This document shows positions 48,398-58,684 of a stretch of DNA of 64,000 nt, one piece after another. The DNA is taken from assembly GCF_001304615.2 (NCBI RefSeq), contig NZ_CP032683.1, forward strand, positions 1,612,001-1,676,000, written 5' to 3'. Positions within the stretch are counted from its first letter, which is position 1. Each line of letters opens with the position of its first letter. This stretch comes from Methanosarcina flavescens (GTDB lineage: Archaea; Halobacteriota; Methanosarcinia; Methanosarcinales; Methanosarcinaceae). The position numbers were made by a program, and so were the translations under genes. The notes under the pieces were generated by a model. That model saw only the letters and a list, made by a program, of their open reading frames with translations, did not search any database and was not told the DNA's origin.

Positions 48398-48406
48398 ATA
48401 TATAGG
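48398..48406 (-). promoter_or_regulatory. TATA box of the regulator-DUF1673 operon
   Basis: CTATATATAG-type sequence about 24-32 bases upstream of the regulator's ATG. Archaeal transcription starts about 25 bases after the TATA box, which would place the 5' end at or next to the start codon. Confidence 0.6.
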
Positions 48407-48630
48407 TTTCTGCTCCGAAGGTTTTTTAGAACTGTTTGTTTAAAAGGCGTTTCTTTCTAAAAAAATTATAAAAATTTCCCAGGAATAATTTAATAATCTG
48501 TCCATAAAAAATATATAGAAGCATTAAAAATTGTCCAATAGATTATATTTTTTAAATGTTTTTATGAGTTTAGCCATTAAATCAATTTAAGAAATATAAA
48601 CTTAAACTGCATGGCTACTGAGGGTATTTT

Positions 48631-49020
48631 ATGCGAAAAGAAGGTGATTTTGAAACTAATCGTGATGTTATTGATTTTATACATCTTTCTGAGGATTCAA
48701 AACCAAAAATGAAGAAGAAAAAGTAAAAAAAGTACTGAAGAGTTTGGAGATGAAGTCAAGGCCTGTGTCGATTCCAGAATCTATGAACGTCCGTCCTTTT
48801 TTCTTGGTATACTTTTTATTATCGTCTTTGAGGCATCGGAAGCAAATATGAAAGTATCTTCTCAATTGAATACGAAGGAAAAATCATAGTTGTACTCTAT
48901 CACGGTTTCTGCCTCGTCTCAGCGGGGGATAGGCTCCATATTCGTGGAAATTGGTACAGGGGGAAAAAGCTGGGAATACAGGGAAATGTCGTTGTTGCGC
49001 ACAGGGTTGAAAGAAAGTAA
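48631..49020 (+). pseudogene. Decayed small membrane/OB-fold-like gene
   Basis: Three coding-like pieces lie in successive frames. Piece one starts at an ATG (MRKEGDFETNRDVIDFIHLS). Piece two (NEEEKVKKVLKSLEMKSRP) continues after a one-base shift near 48710 and enters a hydrophobic stretch. Piece three (from about 48838) reads YESIFSIEYEGKIIVVLYHG then GDRLHIRGNWYRGKKLGI and ends in TAA at 49020. At least two frame changes are needed, so the gene looks dead. The last piece resembles a small beta-barrel domain. Confidence 0.5.
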
Positions 49021-49121
49021 ATGATTTGTCTTAGATTGAGAATGCAGGCGGGTCTGATAAGGAAACTCAGCCCCACGCCTGTGATCTAAAACTTCCATCA
49101 AAATGCTTGTTAAGTATTTTT

Positions 49122-49913
49122 TTATAAACCGAGCACATCATCCATGGAATAAATTCCAGGTTTTTGTTTACAGACCCATTCGGCTGCGCGCACTGCACCT
49201 TTGGCAAAGATCTGTCGAGAATGAGCCATGTGCCTGATCTCAATTCTTTCGGAATTACCTGCGAAAAGGACGGTGTGGTCACCTGTGATATCTCCAGCGC
49301 GGACTCCATGAATTCCGATCTCTTTTCCGCGTGGGGCAATACCTTCTCTGCCGTAAATATATTCCTTTCCACCCAGAGCCTCGCTGATAACATCAGCTGC
49401 ACGAAGAGCGGTTCCGCTTGGAGCATCTTTTTTCTGGTTATGATGAGCTTCTATGATCTCAATGTCATAGTCTGCAAGGTACTTTGCAGCTTCTCGGATT
49501 ATCTTGAAAAAGACATTAACTCCTACTGAGTAGTTCGGAGAAATAACTGCACTTACCTGGGCTTTCTGGATAGCATCATCAATTATTGCTCGTTGCTCCT
49601 GAGCTAGTCCTGTAGTACCTATTACAAGGTTTACTCCGGTTCTGGCGGCGATTGGAGCATTAACTGCGGTTGCGCCGGCGGCTGTGAAGTCGATAAGGAC
49701 ATCAGCCCTGCTCTCTTTCAGAACAGTTTCAAGATCTTTAACATCTGAGATCGGAACTCCCAGGTTGCCGACGTGAGCAAATTCTCCTACATCTCTTCCG
49801 AAATTATTGATATCAAAAGCAGCAACAAGCTGCATATCCGGATAGCTGGTAATATTTTCTACAATTAAAGAGCCCATCCTGCCGCAAGCTCCAAGTACTG
49901 CTGCGTTAATCAT
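49122..49913 (-). CDS. dapB: 4-Hydroxy-tetrahydrodipicolinate reductase
   Basis: A 263-residue DapB, the NAD(P)H-dependent second step of the lysine/diaminopimelate branch. The dinucleotide-binding GACGRMG (8-14), the IGTTG segment, and the catalytic HHNQKKDAPSGTA block (about 155-167) are intact. The ATG overlaps the dapA stop by four bases. It ends the rps17e-dapA-dapB cluster. Confidence 0.96.
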   Translation of the reverse strand: MINAAVLGACGRMGSLIVENITSYPDMQLVAAFDINNFGRDVGEFAHVGNLGVPISDVKDLETVLKESRADVLIDFTAAGATAVNAPIAARTGVNLVIGTTGLAQEQRAIIDDAIQKAQVSAVISPNYSVGVNVFFKIIREAAKYLADYDIEIIEAHHNQKKDAPSGTALRAADVISEALGGKEYIYGREGIAPRGKEIGIHGVRAGDITGDHTVLFAGNSERIEIRHMAHSRQIFAKGAVRAAEWVCKQKPGIYSMDDVLGL

Positions 49914-50785
49914 TCAATAACCCCCAGTTTTCTGAGTTCATTTGCAACCTTTTCAGTATTTGTCCCGCTGAGGGGCGCGAGTGGAAGCCTCAGGTGCCCG
50001 CTTGCAAGGCCTGCAAGTTCTGCAGCTTTTTTGACCGGAATCGGGTTCGTTTCCAGGAAAAGGGCACGAATCAAAGGGGAAATCTCAAAATGGATATTTC
50101 TTGCGGTTTCGTAGTCTCCGGAAAGAGCTGCATTTACCATTCTGGATACCCTATCGGGTACGATATTTGCAGCAACAGAAATAACTCCTCGACCTCCAAC
50201 AGAAAGAATTGGAAGAGTCAAATTATCCTCGCCTGAAAGAACCACAAAATCTTCATCTACAGTACTTTCCAGAATCTGGGAAACTTTACCAATACTTCCG
50301 CTGGCTTCCTTGATTCCCACGATGTTTTCGACTTTTGCAAGTTCGGCAATAACTTCTACTGGCATGTCCTGCCCTGTACGGGAAGGGACATTATAAAGAA
50401 TCATAGGAATATCAACTGACTCTGCAATTTTCTTGAAGTGTGCAAGCAGGCCTGCAGGATTTGGCTTGTTATAATAGGGAGAAATCAGAAGCACACCTTC
50501 TACACCCGCATCTGCAGCGTGCTTTGTAAACTGGAGAGCTTCTCCTGTGTTATTTGAGCCCGTTCCCGCAATTACAGGAACTTTTGAGTATTCCACTGCA
50601 ATATCTATTACTTCTTGATGCTCAGATGCGGAAAGAGTTGCAGACTCTCCGGTAGTTCCACAGGGTACAATCCCTGCAACTCCTCCCTCTTCAACAAATG
50701 CAATATTCCTTTGTAGGCCTTCCCTGTCAATCCTGTCATCCTTTGTAAAAGGAGTTATCAGGGCAGGCATTGCTCCTTCAAACAT
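49910..50785 (-). CDS. dapA: 4-Hydroxy-tetrahydrodipicolinate synthase
   Basis: A 291-residue class I aldolase that condenses pyruvate with aspartate semialdehyde. The Schiff-base lysine is Lys159 (GIKEASG), with Tyr131 (YNVPSRTG) and the GTTGES loop (43-48). I start at the ATG at 50785, which has a GGTGGGGAT site, rather than the GTG at 50800 that overlaps it. It lies 41 bases after rps17e and overlaps dapB. Confidence 0.96.
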   Translation of the reverse strand: MFEGAMPALITPFTKDDRIDREGLQRNIAFVEEGGVAGIVPCGTTGESATLSASEHQEVIDIAVEYSKVPVIAGTGSNNTGEALQFTKHAADAGVEGVLLISPYYNKPNPAGLLAHFKKIAESVDIPMILYNVPSRTGQDMPVEVIAELAKVENIVGIKEASGSIGKVSQILESTVDEDFVVLSGEDNLTLPILSVGGRGVISVAANIVPDRVSRMVNAALSGDYETARNIHFEISPLIRALFLETNPIPVKKAAELAGLASGHLRLPLAPLSGTNTEKVANELRKLGVIE

Positions 50786-50826
50786 GTTAGATATCCCCAC
50801 CAGTGTACCGGAAGTAAATTCCCTAT

Positions 50827-51460
<634 letters not shown>

Positions 51461-51760
51461 TTATTTCCTCTTTATATAATCCGTTTTCCCAAGAAAACGG
51501 TCAAAGGTTCCTGCATGAGTGAAAACGCGCTCTCTTATTCCTTTACGATTAATAAACAATCCTATTAATACAAAAAGCAGCCCGATGTTCGGGTTTACAT
51601 TGACAACAGTTGCTCCTATTAAAATCACGGAAGAAGCTGCAAGTCCCTTCATGGCTCCTTTCCTGTAAGAACGATAACCTGTTCTCTTAAATATTCGGAT
51701 ATCCCGAAGGGTCAGGAAAAGAACTACAAAATAGGCAAACATTGCGATCTCAAGATACAT
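51461..51760 (-). CDS. Small membrane protein, unknown
   Basis: A 99-residue protein I do not recognise. It has an N-terminal hydrophobic segment (EIAMFAYFVVLFLTL), a basic loop (RIFKRTGYRSYRKGAMKG), two more hydrophobic segments (ASSVILIGATVVNV and IGLLFVLIGLFI) and a basic tail. A GGAG site precedes the ATG. It stands alone between gaps of several hundred bases. Confidence 0.65.
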   Translation of the reverse strand: MYLEIAMFAYFVVLFLTLRDIRIFKRTGYRSYRKGAMKGLAASSVILIGATVVNVNPNIGLLFVLIGLFINRKGIRERVFTHAGTFDRFLGKTDYIKRK

Positions 51761-52043
51761 TCTTTTCTCCGTCTTCTGTTTTTGGTTTTGTAATTCCTGC
51801 TTCTTTATCAGATTAAAAATAAGCCTTATTTACTTCTGACCTTATGTTCTAATCATTTGTACAGAGCAGGCTAAAATTTATCAGCATATCAATACATTCA
51901 AGCAGAATATGCAAATTACCGATGTCATATGATATAAAACCAGCAGGTTTGGATCTTCTGGTAATGGATCTTATAGTAATTTTAAAGGCACACGGGTAAA
52001 TAGAGAAATAACACTTCTCAGATTTGACTTTTTTAAGTAGCTC

Positions 52044-52808
52044 TCATATAATATTCGGATCGAGTAACCCACTCAGGAACAGTAATCCAAGAAAGACTGG
52101 CTGATGGATGAAATATATGACAAGAGAATGCTGTCCCATTCTGGAAAACAGCCTGAAGAGAGGATTTTTTCCAGTATAAGGGATTTCAAATTGTCTTTTC
52201 CCATCTGCATACAGAAGATTTCCAAGGAAAACTCCTGCGAGCAGTACTCCAAACCAGGGAAAAATGGGGAAGTAATCAAGGGTACTGAAGTTTTCGGGAG
52301 TGAAACCGAGCCAGAGCAGACTGGAAAATCCAAAGGTTATGTTCCTTAGATAAAGCCCTGAAAGGACGAAGAACAGGCTGAAGAAGATATTTTCTTTCCC
52401 ATATCTCAGGAAGGGATATACAAGTACGGCCGAGACCCCGAAAAAGTGCAGGATCCCAAAGACGATGTATTCTTCAGGTAAAAAGACCCAGGTTATACCT
52501 GTAAGCAAAAGCCCCATCAAATAAAGTTTAAGCCCTCTTCTCAAATATTTTGAGAAGTTTTCTGTGCCATTTTTGTCTAAATCTTTATTAAGAGCTCTTG
52601 AATGACTTATGCATAGGGCAGTTCCAGAGATGAGGATAAAAAGTAAAGCTGAGAATCTGCCTGCATACAGGATGAGACCGGATCTAAGCTGAATATCTGC
52701 AAGCTCGAAAAAATCCAGGTCATAGAGAAAGTGGTACAGGAGCATCAAGAGGACAGCAAACCCTCTCACACAATCAATCTCCCAGAAACGATCTGTACAT
52801 CTGACCAT
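52044..52808 (-). CDS. DUF1624 acyltransferase-like membrane protein
   Basis: A 254-residue polytopic protein related to the catalytic part of heparan-alpha-glucosaminide N-acetyltransferase (DUF1624). The N-terminal RFWEIDCVRGFAVLLMLLYH motif carries the conserved Asp-Arg-Gly and His; later segments include LHFFGVSAVLVYPFL, FPWFGVLLAGVFLG and the C-terminal QHSLVIYFIHQPV. About seven membrane segments are visible. It probably transfers an acyl group across the membrane to a surface sugar, but the acceptor is unknown. No ribosome site is seen. Confidence 0.85.
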   Translation of the reverse strand: MVRCTDRFWEIDCVRGFAVLLMLLYHFLYDLDFFELADIQLRSGLILYAGRFSALLFILISGTALCISHSRALNKDLDKNGTENFSKYLRRGLKLYLMGLLLTGITWVFLPEEYIVFGILHFFGVSAVLVYPFLRYGKENIFFSLFFVLSGLYLRNITFGFSSLLWLGFTPENFSTLDYFPIFPWFGVLLAGVFLGNLLYADGKRQFEIPYTGKNPLFRLFSRMGQHSLVIYFIHQPVFLGLLFLSGLLDPNII

Positions 52809-53233
52809 AGATTTCTTCTCCTAATCGAATAAATTCTATTTATAAAGAATGACAATCTTCTTTTAAAGATGTAATTTATAATTTGTGTTCCTTCCTGAAA
52901 GAGCGCAGATTTCTTATTCATTTCTTGCGGATTGACATAGAGAACCCGATTAGAAAGTAGAAGAAGTTAATTTTATTATTTTATTAATTTTAAATCTAAA
53001 AAACTTGAGATTTATAACTAAAGTAGCTTCAAAGCATCTTGCTGGCTATCAGCGTCATTTCATATTCGCGTTTGAGGAATGATCTGTCAGATGATTCATC
53101 TTGCAGCAGGAAAAAGACAATCTCTGATAGTAAATAGATATAGTAAATGATCAGGACTATGTATTTACCTTACTTCTATTAAAGTGGAGAATGCACTAAC
53201 TTTCATATTACTCTCTCAATCCTTTTACCTGTC
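52809..53233. other. Gap between the DUF1624 and CPBP genes
   Basis: 425 AT-rich bases with no gene, tRNA or notable repeat. The DUF1624 promoter is expected near 52840-52900. Confidence 0.35.
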
Positions 53234-54109
53234 TTACATCAATCCGGATCCCGAACCAGTAAGAGGAAGTATTCCAAATAAAAATACATTTATTGAGCCA
53301 TGAATCATTACCACTAAGGGAAGACTTCGGGTTCTATAAAACAGGTATCCTAAAAAACCTCCTACAAAAAAGGTATATACCATCTCAAAGGGGGTGCCGT
53401 AAGTGGAATGCATTATTCCGAAAAGGAGGCTTGCAAGGATGATTCCCCCAGCTGGTCCTAAGAATTCCTCCAGGCTCGTCTGGAGAATTGCCCTGAACAT
53501 TAGTTCTTCTATCAATGCCACAACGAAGACCATTATGACTATTAGTGCAAGCAAGTTTGCAGATGAGAGATCTGGAATAAGCCCTCTTGCCCCGATAAGT
53601 ATATATTCTGCTTGCGCAAAGGCAAAGCCTGTAAGTACAGACAGAGGAATATAAATCCATAACTTTTTCAATGTATCTCTTTTATTTTCATGTACAATTT
53701 CTTGATGAGTAGTAGCAATAGTTATTGGAATTGCCAGAGGAGCATAGATAAATATAAACGAGTAAAGATTTATCTCAAAAAAAATTGGCATAGAAAAGTT
53801 TATCAATCGGAAAATTGTTAGAATCAAAAGAGCCTGGTAAATTTTCCTTACCTGATAATTTTCAGTAACGGCTATTGAAAATGAAAGCGCCAGCAGCAAT
53901 AAAGTATAAGCTATTGAAGCTTCTTTCAATCTTCCACTGAAAATTAACAATTCGATGAGAATAATTGCAGTTATAGGAACTCCTGTATAGAATATCCTTT
54001 TCAGAAATCCTATTTTATCTTCAGTTTGAATTTTAAGTATCTTCCCAAGTTTCGGCAGAGAGATTTTTTTTGCTTTCAACTCCGAAGGCGGAAATTCAGG
54101 AGTCGCCAT
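53234..54109 (-). CDS. CPBP-family intramembrane glutamic protease, copy 1
   Basis: A 291-residue ABI/CPBP protease of the same superfamily as type II CAAX prenyl endopeptidases. The motifs are intact: EELMFR (Glu201, Glu202, Arg206), FGIMHSTYG and MIHGSINVFLFG. Seven or more membrane segments follow a basic 30-residue cytoplasmic start. Its ATG lies two bases after the DUF1616 stop, so the two are co-expressed. A second such pair is at 61-63 kb. Likely substrates are surface proteins, but that is inference. Confidence 0.9.
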   Translation of the reverse strand: MATPEFPPSELKAKKISLPKLGKILKIQTEDKIGFLKRIFYTGVPITAIILIELLIFSGRLKEASIAYTLLLLALSFSIAVTENYQVRKIYQALLILTIFRLINFSMPIFFEINLYSFIFIYAPLAIPITIATTHQEIVHENKRDTLKKLWIYIPLSVLTGFAFAQAEYILIGARGLIPDLSSANLLALIVIMVFVVALIEELMFRAILQTSLEEFLGPAGGIILASLLFGIMHSTYGTPFEMVYTFFVGGFLGYLFYRTRSLPLVVMIHGSINVFLFGILPLTGSGSGLM

Positions 54110-54111
54110 CT

Positions 54112-54999
54112 TCAGGCCCCCTCAGTAACATTGATCCAGAGATGCAGGCTCCTGTAGGGTACTGCTTTTTCAGTTTCGTTAAAGAGCAGAAACTCTAACT
54201 TCATGTTCTTTCCTTCAAAAAGCGGTGTAAAAGTAATCGGCTCTTCCCAGGACATATTATGCTCAAGACTTACAGATTTTTGATTTTCTGGGATAGGCAG
54301 AGACCGATTTTCAAGCCTTACTTCCATTGTATAATCTACAGGTCTATATTCATGGTTTCTTATTCCTATGATAACTGTTCCTTTCTCCCCCTGTACAAAT
54401 TCTGTGGGATAATCCGCGGTTGTCCCGTTAATTCCAAGAACATAAAACTCCGTAAATGGTTCTCCTTCTTTAGGGTGTCCTATTATGTAGGCGAGGCTTC
54501 CCATAGATGCCAGAATAGAAAGGATAAAAATAAGCGCAATAATCTTGTCAGCTTTTGATTCGGGTTTTTCAAGTACATTGGCTTTCATATTAAGGAAACA
54601 TGTTTTGAATGAAATCCCAAAAGCTTCAGTTTCAGGCAGCAATCTCCTTCTGTAATATGCAACTGCACACATCAGGAGAATAAAAATTGAAAGTCCTATC
54701 AGTAAAGGAGTCTCCCTGATTCCCCAGACGGAATAATTCAGGATAAGTCCCATTATAGGGACGACTGCAATATTCAATCCGAAAGAGATTGCAACTCTTT
54801 CAATCCCTTCAAGATCATTTTTGGCTGGAAAGATGGCTCCAGCGAGGGCATAACCAGGCAAAAAAAGCACCAGAAAGATCCCCATGTACGTTCGCAGGAA
54901 ACTATCGCTAAGCACAGGCACGAGTACGAAAACGTTAGTAATAAATACAAAACCTGCAATGATTAAAAGGTCTATGGGAAGTTTTCTATTTCCGGCCAT
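54112..54999 (-). CDS. DUF1616 membrane protein, intact copy
   Basis: A protein of 295 residues from the ATG at 54999 (a GTG at 55008 is the alternative). The N-terminal half has four membrane segments, with MGIFLVLFLPGYALAGAIFP and SFGLNIAVVPIMGLILNY as family marks; a fifth segment near 160 leads to an exterior domain of about 130 residues (GEPFTEFYVLGINGTTADYP, FTPLFEGKNMKLEFLLFN). DUF1616 proteins often lie near surface-glycan genes; their role is unknown. Paired with a CPBP protease here and again at 61-63 kb. Confidence 0.85.
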   Translation of the reverse strand: MAGNRKLPIDLLIIAGFVFITNVFVLVPVLSDSFLRTYMGIFLVLFLPGYALAGAIFPAKNDLEGIERVAISFGLNIAVVPIMGLILNYSVWGIRETPLLIGLSIFILLMCAVAYYRRRLLPETEAFGISFKTCFLNMKANVLEKPESKADKIIALIFILSILASMGSLAYIIGHPKEGEPFTEFYVLGINGTTADYPTEFVQGEKGTVIIGIRNHEYRPVDYTMEVRLENRSLPIPENQKSVSLEHNMSWEEPITFTPLFEGKNMKLEFLLFNETEKAVPYRSLHLWINVTEGA

Positions 55000-55008
55000 T
55001 TTTACCAC

Positions 55009-55441
55009 TGGTAGAATCTTTTTATATTTAACTTCTTTGGATTTATACTTATGTGAGCCTTCATCAACCTATCTTCCTTGAAATTTCTTCAAGTAAGGTT
55101 TAACCTTTCAGGTGGTCCTTTAAAGGAAAGTAAGGATGAAGGCGCCTTTACATCTTGAATTCAATCTTTAGTGGTGTTATTCTTTACATTTAAGCCTGAA
55201 TTTCGAATTCTATACAGCTCTTTGTCAGACTTAAATTTCTCCAAAAAGTACCCTTAGTTTCCCAATTTTTCGACTCCCCTTATTGATAAGGTCTCTTTGT
55301 ATGAAAATTTTTTCCTTTTCCTTGATGAATTTCTCCAGCCCTTATTATGTTTGTATACATTAGAGATTTTTTTAATTTTACTTATACATCTCTGGACTGA
55401 CATAGAAAATTTTATTTTGTATTTTTTCCTTCTCTGAAAGC
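55009..55441. other. Divergent promoter gap before the epimerase
   Basis: 433 AT-rich bases with no gene. Promoters for the DUF1616-CPBP pair and for the epimerase should lie here; a TTATACATC stretch near 55382 is a weak TATA candidate for the latter. Confidence 0.35.
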
Positions 55442-56338
55442 ATGAAAGTACTGGTCACAGGAGGAGCAGGTTTTATAGGCTCCCATATAGCTGAACATTT
55501 TGCGGAAGCAGGACACACTGTCAGGATTCTGGATAACCTTGCCACAGGTTTCATCAAAAATATCCCGCAGAATAAAAATATCGAGTTCATTCAGGGAGAC
55601 ATCTGCGACTTTCCCTTAGTCGAAAAGGCGGTTTCGGGCATGGACTACGTCTTTCATGAAGCTGCCCTTGTATCCGTACCTTTAAGCTGTGAAAGACCTG
55701 CTGAGGCTTTCCGGATTAACACTCTTGGAACCCTTAACATACTGCAGGCCTGCGTTAAAGCTGATGTCAATAAATTTGTGACAGCTTCTTCTGCTGCCGT
55801 TTATGGAAATAATCCAGTCCTTCCAAAACACGAGGATATGTATCCTGAACCGTCATCTCCTTACGCTATATCTAAACTTGATGGAGAGTATCTGGCAAGG
55901 ATGTTTTACGAGAATCATGGGCTGCGCACTACTTGCCTGCGTTATTTCAATGTTTATGGTCCCCGCCAAGACCCACAATCTCCATATGCGGCTGTTATCC
56001 CAATTTTCCTTGATAGGGCAAAAGCAGGAAAAGACCTTATTATTTACGGAGACGGACTTCAGAGCCGGGATTTTGTGCATGTTAAAGATGTAGTCAGGGC
56101 AAACGTTGCGGCTCTTGAGCATGGCGATGGTCAGGTTTTTAATGTAGCTATGGGAAAAAGCGTGACCATTCTGGAGCTTGCGGAAAATATTATTAAGTTA
56201 ACTGGCTCCTCTAGCAATATCGTACATGCCGCCTCACGAGCAGGCGATGTTAAAGATTCAAGAGCAGATGTCTCAAAAATCTCCGATTGGTGGAGAGGAG
56301 AGATTGAACTGCAGGACGGATTAAAAAGTCTGGTTTAA
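55442..56338 (+). CDS. NAD-dependent sugar-nucleotide epimerase (GalE/WbpP-like)
   Basis: A 298-residue extended short-chain dehydrogenase. The NAD motif TGGAGFIGSH (7-16), ASSAAVYG, and the YAISK catalytic Tyr-Lys pair are intact, with LRYFNVYGPRQDP and SRDFVHVKDVV typical of UDP-glucose or UDP-N-acetylglucosamine 4-epimerases. The C-terminus (SKISDWWRGEIELQDGLKSL) is a little shorter and more divergent than usual. The exact sugar cannot be told from sequence. It lies between a DUF1616 cassette and surface proteins, which fits a role in surface glycans. Confidence 0.9.
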   Translation: MKVLVTGGAGFIGSHIAEHFAEAGHTVRILDNLATGFIKNIPQNKNIEFIQGDICDFPLVEKAVSGMDYVFHEAALVSVPLSCERPAEAFRINTLGTLNILQACVKADVNKFVTASSAAVYGNNPVLPKHEDMYPEPSSPYAISKLDGEYLARMFYENHGLRTTCLRYFNVYGPRQDPQSPYAAVIPIFLDRAKAGKDLIIYGDGLQSRDFVHVKDVVRANVAALEHGDGQVFNVAMGKSVTILELAENIIKLTGSSSNIVHAASRAGDVKDSRADVSKISDWWRGEIELQDGLKSLV

Positions 56339-56424
56339 ACAGTTTTAAGAGAGTTTTCTTTAAAAAATAGAGTTAGAACAGAAGACATAATTGTCTCCTG
56401 TTTTCACCTTTTATAATCTCCTTT

Positions 56425-58620
56425 TCATTGTTCAGGTTCCTTTTTCCTCATTATAATCGCGCCTATAACAAGGACTATAACTAACCCTACAAAAAAGGTT
56501 GCAATTTTCAAAATCGTTTTGTTTTTATTTTCTTGAGGAGCTGTACCAGTCTCATTGGTTGCCTTTACTTCATTCTGTGGTGTTCCTCCGGAATATACTT
56601 GGTCTTCATCTTTCTCATCAATCACTACCATATTCTTCTCGGCTGTGATTGCAAACGGGGAGAAACTGGGAGTTTTAGCTTCATAGTAAACATATTTTTC
56701 ATCTTCATCTATCTTTTCGGTCGGGAGGAAATCCCAATTTTTGTTGTTGAAGTGTTGAAGGACTAATGAGTCTGCGTTAATGTAGTTTTCATCAATCCAG
56801 TCCTTACTTACTTTAAAACCTATGGTGGCATTTTCAATGTTTTTAGAGTTTGCAAAGCCACTGTTTCCGATCCAAATATTCACGTATTTATATATTTCTC
56901 CCTCAGGTTCATTTGGAGTTAGACTGGACTTTCCTTTTAACTCCTCGACAATTGCTGTAGTTTTCCCAGCAGTTTTCTTTGCCTTGAACTCTATGTAGTT
57001 AATACAGGTGTCTCCCTTTGTGAACTCAAACCTTATAGTCTTACCTTTTGAAATAAACTGCTGACAGAGCTCTTTTGCTTTGATGTTCTTGGAAGATTCT
57101 GGAGAGCTACCGCGTCCAGAGCTACCACCGCGTCCAGAGCTACCACTACTTCCGGAGTCGTCATTTCCAGAGTCATCACCTCCAGAGTCATCATTTCCAG
57201 AGTCGTCATCTCCAGGACCATCGTCTCCAGAGTCATCATCTCCAGAGTCATCATCTCCAGAGTCGTCATCTCCAGAATCGTCGCCTCCTGACCCGTCATC
57301 ATCTGAACAATCATCGTCTCCAGACCCGCCATCACCTCCAGGTCCATGATCCCCTCCAGATCCATGATCTCCTCCAGGTATGTGATGATCGCTTTCTGGT
57401 ATAATCAAAACGTTGAGCTGAGTAAGCCCTACAAGCCCTTCTCCCGGACAATATGCTCCCACAAAGAGCAAATAGTCACCTGGAGGTAAATCAAGAGTGG
57501 TAAGTGATAATGCTTTCTCGCCTTTTTCTCCTATTGCTATGGAACCATTTCCTTCCCCTATCAGGGTTTGGATTTCTTTCTGAAGCTCGTTTTTAGTTAG
57601 CTTTGACTTATAATTTGAGGAGTTTATGCCAAACTCTTCAATGACGTCCACACCATTTACTATTACTGATGTGCCGCTTCTTGTTCCATTAGTATTGACC
57701 TCAATTTTTGCCTTATATGCATGCTCATTGATCAGTACTGCTCCATAAGTACAATTACTTTTATCGGGAGCATTCACAAGATTCATTCTTAGATCCAAAT
57801 TTTCCTCATTTGTTATTACTACGGGAATGCTTATGTCTAGGTCTGCTACATTTACTATGCTCCCTGGAGTTGAAACGAGTAACTTGTATTTTGAGACCAT
57901 AAAGGCTGTTGTGGAGATGACTGTCAAGCTGTCGTCTTCATTTTCCTGAGTCATGACTATAACATACTGTCCAGCATCAAGCGGCCCTAAATTATAATTT
58001 AGCAAATCTCCATTCTTTCCGAGCACAGCGGAATATTTTTTATAATTCCCGTCTACACTGCTGTTAAAGAGCTTATTTAGGTTCCTTATATCTTTTTCTC
58101 TAAAGGCATCAAGGATCTCGAATACTGTGTCCGGGGTTACTTTTATAAGGAATATCTCCACATTTCCTTTTAAACCGGCTTCCCCAAAGAAAAACATCAC
58201 TGCATCTTCTCCCGGCTGGTAAATGGGAATGGTTCTATAGACATAAGCTGACGGGTAGTTTACAGTGAATTTTCCATCTCTGTCTTTATACAAGGTTCCA
58301 GAAGCTCCCCCAAACTCAATATGTTTCGGTCCCTCGTATGTGATTTTTATCGGATGGGGAAGCTGGATTCTTGACTCTGCAAACGGGTTTCCCATTATAA
58401 TCCAGTTTCCTTGTGTCGGGTTGCTGGTATGATCCAAGACATAAACAACTCTGTCTGTAAAGTTTATACTTCCAATAGGGACAACACTCTTTTCATTATT
58501 ACTATCTATAAAGTTTATACTTTCAATAGGGACAACACTCTTTTCATTATTACCAGCAGTTGCTGTTGTAGAGGTTAATATGAGTATTCCTAGTGCAACT
58601 ATCAATAGACTCTTTCTCAA
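56425..58620 (-). CDS. Surface protein with Asp/Ser/Gly linker and PGF-pre-PGF domain
   Basis: About 731 residues with a signal peptide (RKSLLIVALGILILTS), an exterior N-terminal part to about 415 resembling the methanogen TIGR04279 type, a low-complexity linker of Gly, Asp and Ser (about 418-510; repeated DDSGDD units), a PGF-pre-PGF domain (about 515-660, ending SFSPFAITAE) and a C-terminal membrane anchor with a basic end (IMRKKEPEQ). The first 17-residue unit after the signal is duplicated (51-base repeat at 58459 and 58510). I start at the TTG at 58620: the GGAGGT site abuts the ATG at 58626 but is six bases from this TTG. Confidence 0.85.
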   Translation of the reverse strand: MRKSLLIVALGILILTSTTATAGNNEKSVVPIESINFIDSNNEKSVVPIGSINFTDRVVYVLDHTSNPTQGNWIIMGNPFAESRIQLPHPIKITYEGPKHIEFGGASGTLYKDRDGKFTVNYPSAYVYRTIPIYQPGEDAVMFFFGEAGLKGNVEIFLIKVTPDTVFEILDAFREKDIRNLNKLFNSSVDGNYKKYSAVLGKNGDLLNYNLGPLDAGQYVIVMTQENEDDSLTVISTTAFMVSKYKLLVSTPGSIVNVADLDISIPVVITNEENLDLRMNLVNAPDKSNCTYGAVLINEHAYKAKIEVNTNGTRSGTSVIVNGVDVIEEFGINSSNYKSKLTKNELQKEIQTLIGEGNGSIAIGEKGEKALSLTTLDLPPGDYLLFVGAYCPGEGLVGLTQLNVLIIPESDHHIPGGDHGSGGDHGPGGDGGSGDDDCSDDDGSGGDDSGDDDSGDDDSGDDDSGDDGPGDDDSGNDDSGGDDSGNDDSGSSGSSGRGGSSGRGSSPESSKNIKAKELCQQFISKGKTIRFEFTKGDTCINYIEFKAKKTAGKTTAIVEELKGKSSLTPNEPEGEIYKYVNIWIGNSGFANSKNIENATIGFKVSKDWIDENYINADSLVLQHFNNKNWDFLPTEKIDEDEKYVYYEAKTPSFSPFAITAEKNMVVIDEKDEDQVYSGGTPQNEVKATNETGTAPQENKNKTILKIATFFVGLVIVLVIGAIIMRKKEPEQ

Positions 58621-58684
58621 GGGCATACCTCCATTCTATTCTTGATTTTTTTCCATAATAATCACCTTGAATTGCCGTTTTTTT

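Noticed and set aside
57033..57365. Met/Glu/Thr-rich frame inside the PGF-pre-PGF gene
   Set aside because: It arises from the Asp/Ser/Gly linker read in another frame; no start signal.
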